A program made the position numbers and the translations under genes. 50,836 bases of DNA from positions 1 through 50,836 of the forward strand of contig NZ_AODK01000017.1 in the NCBI RefSeq assembly GCF_000525975.1, written 5' to 3'. A model generated the notes under the pieces. The model was not told the DNA's origin. It saw only the letters and a list, made by a program, of their open reading frames with translations, and ran no database searches. The stretch comes from Listeria rocourtiae FSL F6-920. Its GTDB lineage: Bacteria > Bacillota > Bacilli > Lactobacillales > Listeriaceae. Positions 10,901 to 18,351 of this stretch are shown here, piece after piece (the stretch's first letter is position 1; the number at the start of each line of letters is the position of its first letter).

Positions 10901-11857
10901 ACTTGCATTTGGATTTATAGTAAGAGTCTGCCCTACTAGCATTAATGATGCAGCTGAAATGTCTGTACGATTAATTGTTGTTGTAGAGCTCGTATCAAAT
11001 GTTATGTTAGCCATTGCATATGGGAACATTTCACGAAGCGTATTAAGATTAAACGTTGCGTTTTTACCTACGATAAAGTTTGCTGTATTTGCTGGAGCAT
11101 ACAGAAGTTCTCCACCGTTTGCTGCGATATCTACTTTTGCACCATCTTTAATGATGAAATATGGATTAGTTCCGTATAGGGCAAAAGCATATGTTCCTGT
11201 TGTGTTATGCTCACCGATAAATTCACCGTCAATTGTAACGCTGTTTGCTTGAACCAGTTCATTTAGTGTTCCTAAATTGTCAACGCCTTGTCCGTTTACA
11301 ATTTTGTTTTTCCCTGAAAAATTAACTGCTCCATTGATATTGTAAACAAATTGAGGTCCGATGTAATCGATATTTTCAAAGTTCTGTACTACACCTTTGA
11401 CACCATCATATACTGTAAACGGTGAGTAGTAATGTGTGCCACGAATTGTTAAGTTTTTGATATTCATTGTTTTCATCGCTGAGCCAGTGTAAGCGAAAAT
11501 TGTTTGGTCTGCTCCATTTATAGCTACTTTACTCTCTGTCAAAGTATGACCGTTACCATTGATTGTTAGTTCTGTCTTCTTATTGTTAATTTGAATTCCT
11601 GCTGTCATCGTAATATCTGCTGTTAATTCGATATTTGTAATGCCATTATCTTGTGAAATAATTTGTTTCAATGTCGCGAAATCGCCTACTCGTGTTGGTG
11701 CTTCTGTTGTTCCAATTTCGGAACCTTCAGCTGCTGCACTTGTTGTTGGATAGACGGTTAACATTTGAGATAGAACTGTTACTGTTGCTAAGGTTGTGAA
11801 GAGTGCTTTCTTTACCTTTTTCGTAGGTACTACGTTAAATGGGATTTGCTTTTTCAT
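7970..11857 (-). CDS. Large secreted adhesin: pectate-lyase-like, seven D-VI repeats, four Ig-like repeats
   Basis: A 1295-residue exported protein. It starts with a long signal peptide (positive residues to about 17, then a hydrophobic segment, cleavage near TTSAAA). Residues about 55-440 form a beta-helix-like region with NGNGHTLTES, resembling Listeria pectate-lyase-like adhesive domains. Residues about 447-945 are seven tandem helical repeats of about 70 residues (QKAVNELF...IDAAQKLVDAV...LQKDLDRAQELL), the family named after Cry1Ac domain D-VI. Four Ig-like repeats (KNITGTYTxDV...DKAGKLLDTKTV) make the C-terminus. There is no LPXTG, so it is likely released or held non-covalently. AAAGGAGA precedes the ATG. 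The 5' leader is long and its putative promoter matches that of the polysaccharide operon next door. Adhesion is inferred from domain type only. Confidence 0.85.
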   Translation of the reverse strand: MKKQIPFNVVPTKKVKKALFTTLATVTVLSQMLTVYPTTSAAAEGSEIGTTEAPTRVGDFATLKQIISQDNGITNIELTADITMTAGIQINNKKTELTINGNGHTLTESKVAINGADQTIFAYTGSAMKTMNIKNLTIRGTHYYSPFTVYDGVKGVVQNFENIDYIGPQFVYNINGAVNFSGKNKIVNGQGVDNLGTLNELVQANSVTIDGEFIGEHNTTGTYAFALYGTNPYFIIKDGAKVDIAANGGELLYAPANTANFIVGKNATFNLNTLREMFPYAMANITFDTSSTTTINRTDISAASLMLVGQTLTINPNASLVAQQPATSNAAAHIIRTTAANAVININDPRKLDLNANGTGANRVFSAYGKTTINFKNLAEIGVFNPTNKTETPNLAWQEATFQVIQASAQAGIVQVGALSSTGDIQTKFVLADAKRITTTGTVEIAQKAVSELFTNNDPATDTIKDTTTQAKIDAAQKLIDVVTDTVEKTALQKDLDRAQELLNERNAVSTDKERQAAAQKAVNELFTSDQPSTDKIKDTTTQASIDDAQGLIDLVVDPTVKAALQKDLDRAQELLNERNAANAAEKARQEAALKAVNELFNSDKPSTDAIKDITNQAAIDAAQKLVDAVTDPTVKAQLQKDLDRAQELLDARNAELAAEKARQEAALKAVNELFNSDKPSTDAIKDITNQAAIDAAQKLVDAVTDPTVKAELQKDLDRAQELLDARNAAASSEQERQEAARKAVDELFTSDKPSTDTIKDTTTQASINAAQKLINVVTDEAVKAELQKDLDRAQELLDARNAAEAAEKARQEAAQKAVNELFNSNKPSTDAIKGSTTQEAIDAAQKLVDAVTDPTVKAELQKDLDRAQELLDARNAEKARQEAAQKAVNELFTNDTPASNEIKDPTIQPSIDAAQKIIDTVTDPAVKAQLQRDLDRAQELLNMRSSTVGTITPADFLIGGDKYVTGTFTGSVAKISLLVNDKEYTGGSVKADGTFTFYANDKNIKKTDAVFAVAYDKYGKELERTKVKFVVVTAGKITPATYNLASDKNITGTYTEDVTKVTVTVGDKVYKGGTVANGAFTFYAFDKIKNATDVVTIHAYDSVGKLLDTKTLKVVTGVPVVTKGSITVNDMLVPGDKNITGTYTDDVHYVVVTVDGTEYKGGTFVDGEFKFYAFDKITSASSQVTMKAFDKAGKLLDTKTVKLVAPAKPISGLVNPNTFTFGTDKNITGTYSGDVKSVQVTVGETAYKGGTFTDGEFKFYAYDKIKSTTDTVTIKALDKDGNVLDTKTVTVVAK
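9025..10545 (-). repeat. Seven tandem about 210-230-bp coding repeats
   Basis: These encode the D-VI-like repeats of the adhesin. Units three and four (about 9740-9905 and 9960-10110) are nearly identical in DNA, differing at a handful of bases, so recent duplication or recombination is likely; the outer units have diverged more. Unit six has a shortened linker. Confidence 0.85.
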
Positions 11858-12022
11858 GTTTTATAGTTCTCCTTTTGTTATAAGAGTCTGTCTTATAACT
11901 TGAATTTTGGGGTATTATTAAAAGATTTTATGAGGGATGTTATTTCGAGGAATAAATAATTGTTTACTGTTCTACTGGGTAGTTCGGCCTCACTTCACAT
12001 TCTCCTCACCTCCTATTTGTTT

Positions 12023-12106
12023 GCCTACGTATACTTTACCAAACATTTTTTCAAAAACAGGGATTTTCCAGAAACTTGTTTTTAAAAATCAACTTTCTAG
12101 ACAGCC
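12023..12106 (-). promoter_or_regulatory. Promoter-like element upstream of the adhesin
   Basis: On the minus strand a CTGTCT...CTGGAAAATCCCTGTTTTTG block is followed, 18 bases after TTTTTG, by TATACG. The same arrangement is found upstream of the DUF4352 operon at 14600-14676: 44 of 53 bases match, including an identical core of more than 20 bases, and TGGTAA is at the same offset. TTTTTG and TATACG could be -35 and -10 boxes; the conserved upstream part would then be an activator site. It lies about 170 bases before the adhesin start. Confidence 0.5.
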
Positions 12107-12110
12107 GTTG

Positions 12111-12785
12111 TTACATACCATTGCCTTTGCTCGTAAATTCTTTGAAAGTGAGTAATAAAATCTTGATATTGAAAGTGATGGATCTTTTTTCAATGTATTG
12201 CAGATCAAGGGTAATCATTTCGCTAAAAGTCAGGTTGTTTCTGCCACTGACTTGCCACAAACCGGTACATCCGGGTGTTACGAGGAGACGTTTTTTATCG
12301 CGATTTGAATAGTTCGCGTATTCTGACGTCAAGGGGGGACGAGGTCCAACGAAGGACATATCGCCTTTTAAAATATTGATAAATTGGGGGAATTCGTCGA
12401 GACTCGTTTTGCGAATCCATTTGCCGACGCGGGTAATGCGGGGATCGTCTTTCATCTTAAACATGTGGCCGTCCATTTCATTTTGCGCCTGAAGCTTAGC
12501 CAGTTGCGCTTCTGCATCGACGTACATCGAGCGAAATTTATACATATAGAAGGTTTTGCCATCTTTGCCGACTCGCTTTTGTTTGAAGAAAATCGGAGCT
12601 TTCCAGTTTTCGAATTTGATGGTTGTGGCAATAGTAAGGAGGATAGGGAGGGAGATGATTAGAGCAAAGATAGCCGCGAAGACATCAAACAGCCGCCATA
12701 CTTTGTCATGTAGTGGTTTTTCGTGGGATTTTCGGGTTGTGGTAGACCATTCTCGGAAGTTAAAATACGTTTTTTCCATTGGCAT
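12111..12785 (-). CDS. Bacterial sugar transferase (priming glycosyltransferase)
   Basis: A 224-residue membrane-bound enzyme that would move a sugar-1-phosphate onto undecaprenyl phosphate to start a surface polysaccharide. Residues about 28-54 are hydrophobic (membrane anchor), followed by the family motifs FFKQKRVGKDG, YKFRSM, KTSLDEFPQ, VGPRPPL and PGCTGLWQVSGRN. The length is that of the short WcaJ/EpsL-type enzymes without the extra N-terminal membrane region. AAGGA lies five bases before the ATG at 12785; the dehydrogenase gene ends 8 bases upstream, so the two are one operon. It is a clear paralogue of the transferase at 42330-42946. No other glycosyltransferase, flippase or polymerase is next to it. 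Confidence 0.9.
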   Translation of the reverse strand: MPMEKTYFNFREWSTTTRKSHEKPLHDKVWRLFDVFAAIFALIISLPILLTIATTIKFENWKAPIFFKQKRVGKDGKTFYMYKFRSMYVDAEAQLAKLQAQNEMDGHMFKMKDDPRITRVGKWIRKTSLDEFPQFINILKGDMSFVGPRPPLTSEYANYSNRDKKRLLVTPGCTGLWQVSGRNNLTFSEMITLDLQYIEKRSITFNIKILLLTFKEFTSKGNGM

Positions 12786-12793
12786 TCACGTCC

Positions 12794-14068
12794 TTAATTG
12801 AATTGGTATTGTGCTTTATCCTTGGTCATTTCATGCAGGTTACCATAATTTGCGTAGACAACTTGCTCGCCTACATTTTGAACCATGTTTTTCGTATCAA
12901 AAATCATTGGTGTGCGCATTTTATCTGTATATGCCGTTGGGATTGTGCGGAATTCATTGTGATCGCTCAAAACCACGATTAACGAGCTATCTTCACAAGC
13001 TTCTTCACCTGTCAGGGGTGCAGATATAACGTGTGGGTCAAAACTTTTGACATCGAAGCCTTCTTTAACGAGCATATCCTTGATTTCCATTGCTGGGCTT
13101 TCACGAATATCGTCAATGTTGCCTTTATACGTGAGTCCGAATAACGTCACTGTGTTGCCATCACGTTGTTCCATGATTTCCTTCACATTTTCCACGACAT
13201 ATTCTGGCATACTGTTGTTTACTTGACGCGCCGTTTGCATAAGTGGTGATTGTTCTGGGGCTGCTGCGATAACGAAGTATGGATCTACCGCTAAACAATG
13301 TCCACCAACGCCTGGCCCTGGCTGATGTAAGTTCACACGAGGATGCTTGTTCGCCATTTCGATAACACGTAAAGCGTCGATTTCGAGGTAATTACTGATT
13401 TTTGCGAGCTCATTTGCGAGTGCAATATTCACATCACGATACGTATTTTCCATCAATTTACTTAGCTCGGCTTCACCGGCCTGCGCTTTAATAATTTCAC
13501 CTTCAACAAATTCACCATAAACCGCTGCGGCTTTTTCTGTACATTGTTCCGTAATTCCACCGATAATTCGCGGGTTGTGGACTAATTCATGCATGATATT
13601 CCCCGGCAAAACTCGCTCTGGGCAATGTGCTAGAAAGATATCTTGTCCGACTGTAAATCCTTGTTTTTCAATTAAAGGTTGCACGACATCAGCCATTGTT
13701 CTTGGTGCAATTGTTGACTCTACTATAATCGTGTCATTCTTCTTCAAAAATGGCGTTATGCTTGCTAGTGCCGATTCAACATACGCTGTATCACATGATT
13801 TGTACTCATCATTCTTGTTAGGCGTCGGGACAGCAATGATATAAGCATCTGCATTCACCGGTGTTGTACTTGCATGGAATTTATTCAAAGCTAGCGCTTC
13901 TTGCAAATCTGTTTCCAGTCCAGGTTCTTCAATATGAATGCGTCCAGCGTTTAAGTTATCCGTCATAACAGGAGATAAATCAACTCCGGTAACTGTATTC
14001 CCGTACTTTGCAAACAAAATCGCAGTTGGTAACCCAATGTATCCAAGTCCTACTACTGTAATCTTCAT
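12794..14068 (-). CDS. UDP-N-acetyl-mannosamine-type nucleotide-sugar dehydrogenase
   Basis: A 424-residue cytosolic enzyme expected to oxidise a UDP-sugar to its uronic acid with two NAD+. The N-terminus has the Rossmann motif VVGLGYIGLPTAILFAKYG; the C-terminal half has GPGVGGHCLAVDPYF with the catalytic cysteine near residue 258, and FGLTYKGNIDDIRESPA. The GHCLAVDPYF form is that of WecC-like UDP-ManNAc dehydrogenases rather than UDP-glucose dehydrogenases; the exact substrate is inferred. I place the start at ATG 14068, which has AAAGGTGG upstream; a GTG five codons earlier overlaps the ribosome site. It is strongly similar to the dehydrogenase at 44548-45831. It lies between the lipoprotein and sugar-transferase genes. 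Confidence 0.88.
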   Translation of the reverse strand: MKITVVGLGYIGLPTAILFAKYGNTVTGVDLSPVMTDNLNAGRIHIEEPGLETDLQEALALNKFHASTTPVNADAYIIAVPTPNKNDEYKSCDTAYVESALASITPFLKKNDTIIVESTIAPRTMADVVQPLIEKQGFTVGQDIFLAHCPERVLPGNIMHELVHNPRIIGGITEQCTEKAAAVYGEFVEGEIIKAQAGEAELSKLMENTYRDVNIALANELAKISNYLEIDALRVIEMANKHPRVNLHQPGPGVGGHCLAVDPYFVIAAAPEQSPLMQTARQVNNSMPEYVVENVKEIMEQRDGNTVTLFGLTYKGNIDDIRESPAMEIKDMLVKEGFDVKSFDPHVISAPLTGEEACEDSSLIVVLSDHNEFRTIPTAYTDKMRTPMIFDTKNMVQNVGEQVVYANYGNLHEMTKDKAQYQFN

Positions 14069-14088
14069 TTTTTTAAATTCCACCTTTC

Positions 14089-14547
14089 TTATTTTTCAGG
14101 AAGCGTTATCGTCCATGTTGCTTTTTGATCAGCCTTGCCATTTACTGGTTTATAGATAACCGTTACATCTTGTTCTCCTGCCGGTACTTCATAATAACCA
14201 GAACCTCGGAGCATTTTTCCTGCTGCGATTGCGTCACCGAAGTTATTAGCGTGCATCCCGTCAACTTCTCGCTTCTTACCGTCTTTTGTCTCGACAACAA
14301 AATCTCCAGCACCTACGCCTGCTTCATCTGAGCCAACGTTCGTAATTTCAAAATCGATTTTTGCAAGTTGCATTTTATCATTCTTACTATTTAAAGTTTC
14401 GACATGCGTCACTGTCATTTCTAAATCATTGGCCGTTCTCGTTTTTCCTATATCATCTGCACCAGCTGTAGTACCACATCCAGCGATAACTGCTACCAGC
14501 GTCAAGCTTAAAACAAATAATGCGATCCAGCTTTTACTTTTCTTCAT
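14089..14547 (-). CDS. DUF4352-domain lipoprotein
   Basis: A 152-residue lipoprotein. The signal peptide ends in lipobox VIAGC (lipidated cysteine near residue 25). The rest is a single Ig-like DUF4352 (telokin-like) domain, DLEMTVTHVETLNSK to TWTITLPEK, with the typical TNVGSDE and ETKDGKK segments. The ATG at 14547 has AGGAGAGGAAG upstream; the longer open frame to 14739 has no such site. First gene of an operon with the dehydrogenase and sugar transferase. The same combination occurs at 44.5-46.4 kb, so the lipoprotein probably has a role in the polysaccharide pathway, though none is known for the domain. Confidence 0.85.
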   Translation of the reverse strand: MKKSKSWIALFVLSLTLVAVIAGCGTTAGADDIGKTRTANDLEMTVTHVETLNSKNDKMQLAKIDFEITNVGSDEAGVGAGDFVVETKDGKKREVDGMHANNFGDAIAAGKMLRGSGYYEVPAGEQDVTVIYKPVNGKADQKATWTITLPEK

Positions 14548-14599
14548 AAAAATACTTCCTCTCCTATTTGTAATTTTTTGTTGTTGCGATTTAATATAC

Positions 14600-14676
14600 T
14601 CATAGCTTACCATCCAAAAATACAAAAACAGGGATTTTCCAGAAAATTGATTTTGAATTTCAGTTTGCAAGACAGT
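14600..14676 (-). promoter_or_regulatory. Promoter-like element upstream of the DUF4352 operon
   Basis: This is the second copy of the element described at 12023-12106: CTGTCT...CTGGAAAATCCCTGTTTTTG, then 18 bases to TATGAG. It is in the same orientation and about 50-70 bases before the lipoprotein start. Two genes or operons with the same upstream block are likely controlled together. Confidence 0.5.
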
Positions 14677-14823
14677 GAGGTTTTTAGGTATATAAAAAGA
14701 AGCTACCGTCCTGTTTCCAAGATTAGCGCTTCTCTTCATTAATAGTATTATTAAATTTCTTATAAACCTATTTCCTACAGCAACTCGTATTGTCTCGGGC
14801 CTCGTATCTGATAAATGTCGCTT

Positions 14824-15360
14824 CTAACTTCTTAGTTTGATTTTCCGTGTCATTCTAATGTACATTTTTCCATATAGTACAATGAGTATCGCTGCTACAG
14901 TGAATATAAAAATACTCCCGATGATGTAAGTCGATGTAAACAAAGAAATTAATCCTAAAGCGATTAACATCAGCACCACAACCCCACCAAACCAGCTCCA
15001 CCGCGAACGTATCGTTTTCCAAAGCGCTACCATAGAGTCATTATCTGTAAAAATGGCTTCTTTTGGTGCACCTTCCTTCACAGCTTTTCTAAAATACATC
15101 CACTTTCCATTCAAAATTGGATATGAGCAAACATGCTCCCACCCAGCATCCTCAAATAGTGTCAAATATTCCGCTTCATCCCCTGCATCTTCCTTATAAT
15201 CAATACAATACGTATAGTCTCTCGGCTCAGATTGCTCAAAATGATAACGAAGTAAAGCGTACTTACTAAAGAACCACCCCTTACTTGCCATTTCTTCCAA
15301 AAAAGCTTCTTCTTTCTCAACATTATCCACCGTAATAAATTTAAATACCTTCTTCGTCAT
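14824..15360 (-). CDS. DUF2812 membrane protein
   Basis: A 178-residue protein. Residues about 1-100 match the DUF2812 pattern (KFITVDNVEKEEAFLEEMA, GWFFSKY, YCIDYKED, GWEHVCSYPILNGKWMYFRK) and residues about 120-170 hold two membrane segments. Function is unknown. DUF2812 genes are commonly paired with a PadR-type regulator, and here the PadR gene overlaps it by 20 bases upstream. GGGAGG precedes the ATG at 15360. Probably a PadR-repressed membrane protein that responds to envelope or drug stress (inference from family context). Confidence 0.8.
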   Translation of the reverse strand: MTKKVFKFITVDNVEKEEAFLEEMASKGWFFSKYALLRYHFEQSEPRDYTYCIDYKEDAGDEAEYLTLFEDAGWEHVCSYPILNGKWMYFRKAVKEGAPKEAIFTDNDSMVALWKTIRSRWSWFGGVVVLMLIALGLISLFTSTYIIGSIFIFTVAAILIVLYGKMYIRMTRKIKLRS

Positions 15361-15676
15361 GTTGGTTTGCCTCCCTAGAATTCGTATATAACTCCACAAT
15401 ACGCGATTTTTCCATTTCAAGAACTTGTTTACCTAGCTCAGTAATTTGATAGATTTTCCGATTTTTTTCTTCTTGAATAATCGCGACTAATTGATCTTTT
15501 TTCATTTTTGATAGACTACCGTAAATCGTCCCTGGTCCTAAAACAATGCGGTTGTTCGTCATTTTTTTCACATTATCTGTAATGGCGTACCCGTGTCGTG
15601 GCTGAGTTAATGATAGCAAAATGTAAAAAGCTGTTTCTGTCATCGGGACGTACGTTTTTATTAGTTTTTCATCCAT
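15341..15676 (-). CDS. PadR-family transcriptional repressor
   Basis: A 111-residue winged-helix regulator. The PadR pattern is clear: ETAFYILLSLTQPRHGYAI, the recognition region LGPGTIYGSLSKMKKDQLV, then a wing (EEKNRKIYQIT) and one C-terminal helix. The length is that of the short PadR-s2 type. GAGGTG lies ten bases before the ATG. First gene of a two-gene operon with the DUF2812 protein, overlapping it, so it probably represses itself and its partner through the two dyads just upstream. Confidence 0.88.
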   Translation of the reverse strand: MDEKLIKTYVPMTETAFYILLSLTQPRHGYAITDNVKKMTNNRIVLGPGTIYGSLSKMKKDQLVAIIQEEKNRKIYQITELGKQVLEMEKSRIVELYTNSREANQHDEEGI

Positions 15677-15678
15677 AA

Positions 15679-15735
15679 ATATATCACACCTCGATGTATT
15701 TTATATTCATAATATATCACGACTCGATATAATTT
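15679..15735 (-). promoter_or_regulatory. Two PadR-type dyad operators
   Basis: The block ATATATCAC-NN-CTCGAT occurs twice, starting at 15679 and 15712, exactly 33 bases (three helical turns) apart. Each block is also a dyad: ATATATC, 7 bases, GATGTAT or GATATAA. They lie immediately upstream of the padR start, the usual position of an autorepressor site. Confidence 0.65.
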
Positions 15736-15741
15736 ACAAGC

Positions 15742-15795
15742 TTGCCAAACAAAATCAAATTTGGTATACTCCAATTAATTGATAATGATTATCAA
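15742..15795 (+). promoter_or_regulatory. Fur-controlled promoter of the haem/iron operon
   Basis: TTGCCA (15742-15747), 17 bases, TATACT (15765-15770) make a good sigma-A promoter. Directly downstream, over the expected start point, is TTGATAATGATTATCAA (15779-15795), a near-perfect Fur box. Iron-dependent repression of the genes to the right is expected. Confidence 0.85.
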
Positions 15796-15826
15796 TATCA
15801 ATTAAAATAAAAGGGGGATTCACAAA

Positions 15827-16794
15827 ATGATCAAAAAAGTAGTATTTAGCTTATTAACCGTATCGGCTTTAGCGCTAGCTGGTTGTGGCACCGCGGACGA
15901 AACCACGAAAGCAGAAGTCAAGACATCTGGACATGGCGATACAACACCAGCAAAATCCAAGTCAGAAACAGCACAAATAAAAGAGCTCTCCGCACAATTT
16001 CCAGCTGAACCAGCAAAAAAAAGTTGTTGCCACTTCTGTTTCCGTAACCGAAATGCTGGATATAGTAAGTATCACGCCTGTTGGAATTCCTAGCACCACA
16101 CATAAACTCCCAGACAATTTTACAGATATTCCAAAAATCGGTTCTGCCGTTGAACCCGATGTTGAAAAAATCGCGAGCTTAAACCCGGATTTAGTCCTAG
16201 GTTCTGAATCTATCAAAGACAGCATCGACAAAAAGATCAGTAATATCAATCTAAAAGGTGCGTACCTGCCTACAGATTCCTATCCCGACTTAAAAGTATC
16301 GCTAGAGGTTCTTGGCTCAGCATTTGATAAAGAGAAAAACGCCACTACATACCTCACAAAACTACAAAAAGACGAAGACAAGATTGTCAGCTCCATCCCT
16401 GATAAAAAGGCACCAACAGTCCTAATTTTATTCGGAACTGGTAGCTCATTCATGTTGATGAATGACACAACCTATGTGGGAAGCCTTGTAAAAACTGTGA
16501 AAGCCAAAAACGTCGTCACAGAAACGATGAAAACCAAAGAATCTTATGTACCACTAAATATGGAAGATGTCACAGCTGCAAATCCAGATGCCATTCTGCT
16601 CGTATCACACGGTGATCCAACTGCCGCCCTGACACAATTCAAAGCTGACGTAAAGAAAAATGGCGCTTGGGAGAAACTAAAACGCATTTAAAAATGACAA
16701 AGTTCAAGCACTTGATTACGATATTTTCGGCTATGCTTCACTGAACAATGCAACAACTGGTTTAGAACAACTGAAAGATACCCTTTACAAATAA
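15827..16794 (+). pseudogene. Haem/siderophore ABC-transporter binding lipoprotein, frameshifted
   Basis: A periplasmic-binding-fold lipoprotein (lipobox ALAGC) of the IsdE/FecB type: SVSVTEMLD, KIGSAVEPDVEKIASLNPDLVL, YLPTD. It is read in three frames. The first break is an A8 run at 16015-16022; with seven A the frame reads PAKKVVATSVSVTEMLD. The second is an AAAA run at 16679-16682; with three A it reads EKLNAFKNDKVQAL and ends at 16794. Corrected length is 321 residues, normal for the family. Either the gene is inactive or the sequence has two single-base over-calls; the second is more likely because other genes here show the same change. AAGGGGG precedes the ATG. First gene of the Fur-controlled operon. 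Confidence 0.8.
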
Positions 16795-16795
16795 A

Positions 16796-17785
16796 ATGGA
16801 ACAGCGCAGGCAAAAAAGCTGGATTCTCATTGGTATAACTGCTATCCTGCTTACCGTCTCGATGATTGTCTCGGTGGGCATCGGAAGTATTCATATCGCT
16901 CCAACAGAAAGTATCCGAACCCTGTTCGGCGAAGGTGCCGAGCTATCCCAGACAATTCTATGGAATTTGCGGATTCCGCGAGTTCTTGTCGCCGTCATCG
17001 TTGGCACAAATTTAGCTGTATCAGGCGCGTTTTTGCAAGCTGTGATGCGCAATCCGCTGGCGGATCCAGGTTTAACTGGAGTTTCTAGCGGAGCCGCCGT
17101 TACCGTTTTGGTTATCGTGCTCCTTTTTCCGAATTTCGGTAGTTTAGCACCACTTGCCGGTATGTTGGGAGGGCTTGTCGCAGTCGTTATTGTCTACGCA
17201 CTAGCTTGGAAAAATGGCAAAATCTCGCCGATGCGTATTATTCTATCTGGAGTCGCTGTCAACGCTATTATGGGAGGAATCATCGGCCTGCTGTCGATTC
17301 TGTATAGCGACCGATTACCTGCTGTTGTTCAATGGATGAACGGAAGTCTTGCCGCGAAAGGAATGGGCGACGTTACATTACTTCTTCCCTATTCCGTCAT
17401 CGGCTGGATTTTCGCAATTCTCTTCATCCGTAAAGCCAACATTTTGAGCCTCGGTGATGATATCGCGGTAAATCTCGGTGAAAAAATGAACCAAACACGC
17501 ATCATACTATCAATTATCGCAGTATACTTAGCAGCGATTTCTGTATCAGTTGTTGGTTTGCTTGGCTTTGTCGGCCTCGTCGTACCACACATGGCACGTT
17601 TTCTAGTCGGCTCCAATTATTGGCGCCTCATTCCGATGAGTATGGTACTTGGCGCCTTCGTTTTACTCGTAGCAGACACGATTGGTCGCTCACTTTTTGC
17701 ACCACTCGACATACCAGCAGGAATTATCATGGCTATCGTTGGCGCACCATATTTCCTTTATTTGATGCGCACAGGAGATGTTTAA
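16796..17785 (+). CDS. FecCD-family iron/haem ABC-transporter permease
   Basis: A 329-residue inner-membrane permease with eight to ten hydrophobic segments. Family motifs are LRIPRVLVAVIVGTNLAVSG, MRNPLADPGLTGVSSGAA and LLGFVGLVVPHMARFLVG, ending in GAPYFLYLM. It would carry haem or ferric siderophore with the binding lipoprotein just upstream. The ATG lies one base after the previous stop and has no clear ribosome site, so translation is probably coupled. No ATPase gene of the FecE type follows; the next gene is HugZ-like. The ATPase must be elsewhere or shared. Confidence 0.9.
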   Translation: MEQRRQKSWILIGITAILLTVSMIVSVGIGSIHIAPTESIRTLFGEGAELSQTILWNLRIPRVLVAVIVGTNLAVSGAFLQAVMRNPLADPGLTGVSSGAAVTVLVIVLLFPNFGSLAPLAGMLGGLVAVVIVYALAWKNGKISPMRIILSGVAVNAIMGGIIGLLSILYSDRLPAVVQWMNGSLAAKGMGDVTLLLPYSVIGWIFAILFIRKANILSLGDDIAVNLGEKMNQTRIILSIIAVYLAAISVSVVGLLGFVGLVVPHMARFLVGSNYWRLIPMSMVLGAFVLLVADTIGRSLFAPLDIPAGIIMAIVGAPYFLYLMRTGDV

Positions 17786-17812
17786 ATTTTAATATAGGAG
17801 GTTGGATAAATT

Positions 17813-18307
17813 ATGGTAGCAACAATCAATATTGACAAAGTAAAATCGCGCTATGATGCATTTGTCACGAGCCGAAAAACTATTGTGATTAGCTCAAATG
17901 ATGCGGATGGAAACCCGTTTATTAGTTATGCGCCTTTCATTAGACATGAAGGTAAACTCTACATCTATATCAGCGCCATCGCCGAGCATTACAATTTTAT
18001 TGAGCAAAACAAAACGATTCAAATCATGATGCTTGCTGATGAACAAGGTACGAAAAACCTATTTGCGCGCGAACGGCTTTACTTCAAATGCACCGCCGAA
18101 AATATCGGGAATGATAATTTAGAAGCTATTTTTGAAAAAATGACAGCAATTCATGGCTCCCAGCTCATTCAATTACTACGCACCATTGACATGTCGATTT
18201 TCGAGCTGACACCATTAGACGGACGTTATGTCATTGGCTTTGGACAAGCATTTACAGTGGATTTTGCGACCGAGAAACTAGAACACATTGTAGTCGAAAA
18301 GAAATAA
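17813..18307 (+). CDS. HugZ/HutZ-like haem utilisation protein
   Basis: A 164-residue protein of the FMN-binding split-barrel (pyridoxamine 5'-phosphate oxidase-like) fold. It has RKTIVISSNDADGNPFISYAPF, LYIYISAIAEHYNF and ARERLYFKCTAE, as in HugZ/HutZ proteins that bind or degrade haem. AGGAGG lies 11 bases before the ATG. As third gene of the Fur-boxed operon, it probably handles the haem brought in by the transporter. Substrate is inferred; a flavin oxidoreductase of unknown substrate is the alternative. Confidence 0.75.
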   Translation: MVATINIDKVKSRYDAFVTSRKTIVISSNDADGNPFISYAPFIRHEGKLYIYISAIAEHYNFIEQNKTIQIMMLADEQGTKNLFARERLYFKCTAENIGNDNLEAIFEKMTAIHGSQLIQLLRTIDMSIFELTPLDGRYVIGFGQAFTVDFATEKLEHIVVEKK

Positions 18308-18311
18308 TACT

Positions 18312-18345
18312 AAAAAGAATGAGTTTGGGACAAACTCATTCTTTT
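18312..18345. terminator. Bidirectional intrinsic terminator
   Basis: AAAAGAATGAGTTTG pairs with CAAACTCATTCTTTT around a three-base loop, with T-rich ends on both strands. It closes the iron operon and, in the other direction, the DUF916 gene. Confidence 0.9.
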
Positions 18346-18351
18346 CTGATA

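Noticed and set aside
9333-11252. Long plus-strand frames opposite the adhesin (up to 144 residues)
   Set aside because: These are shadows of the repetitive minus-strand gene; they have no ribosome sites or recognisable domains.
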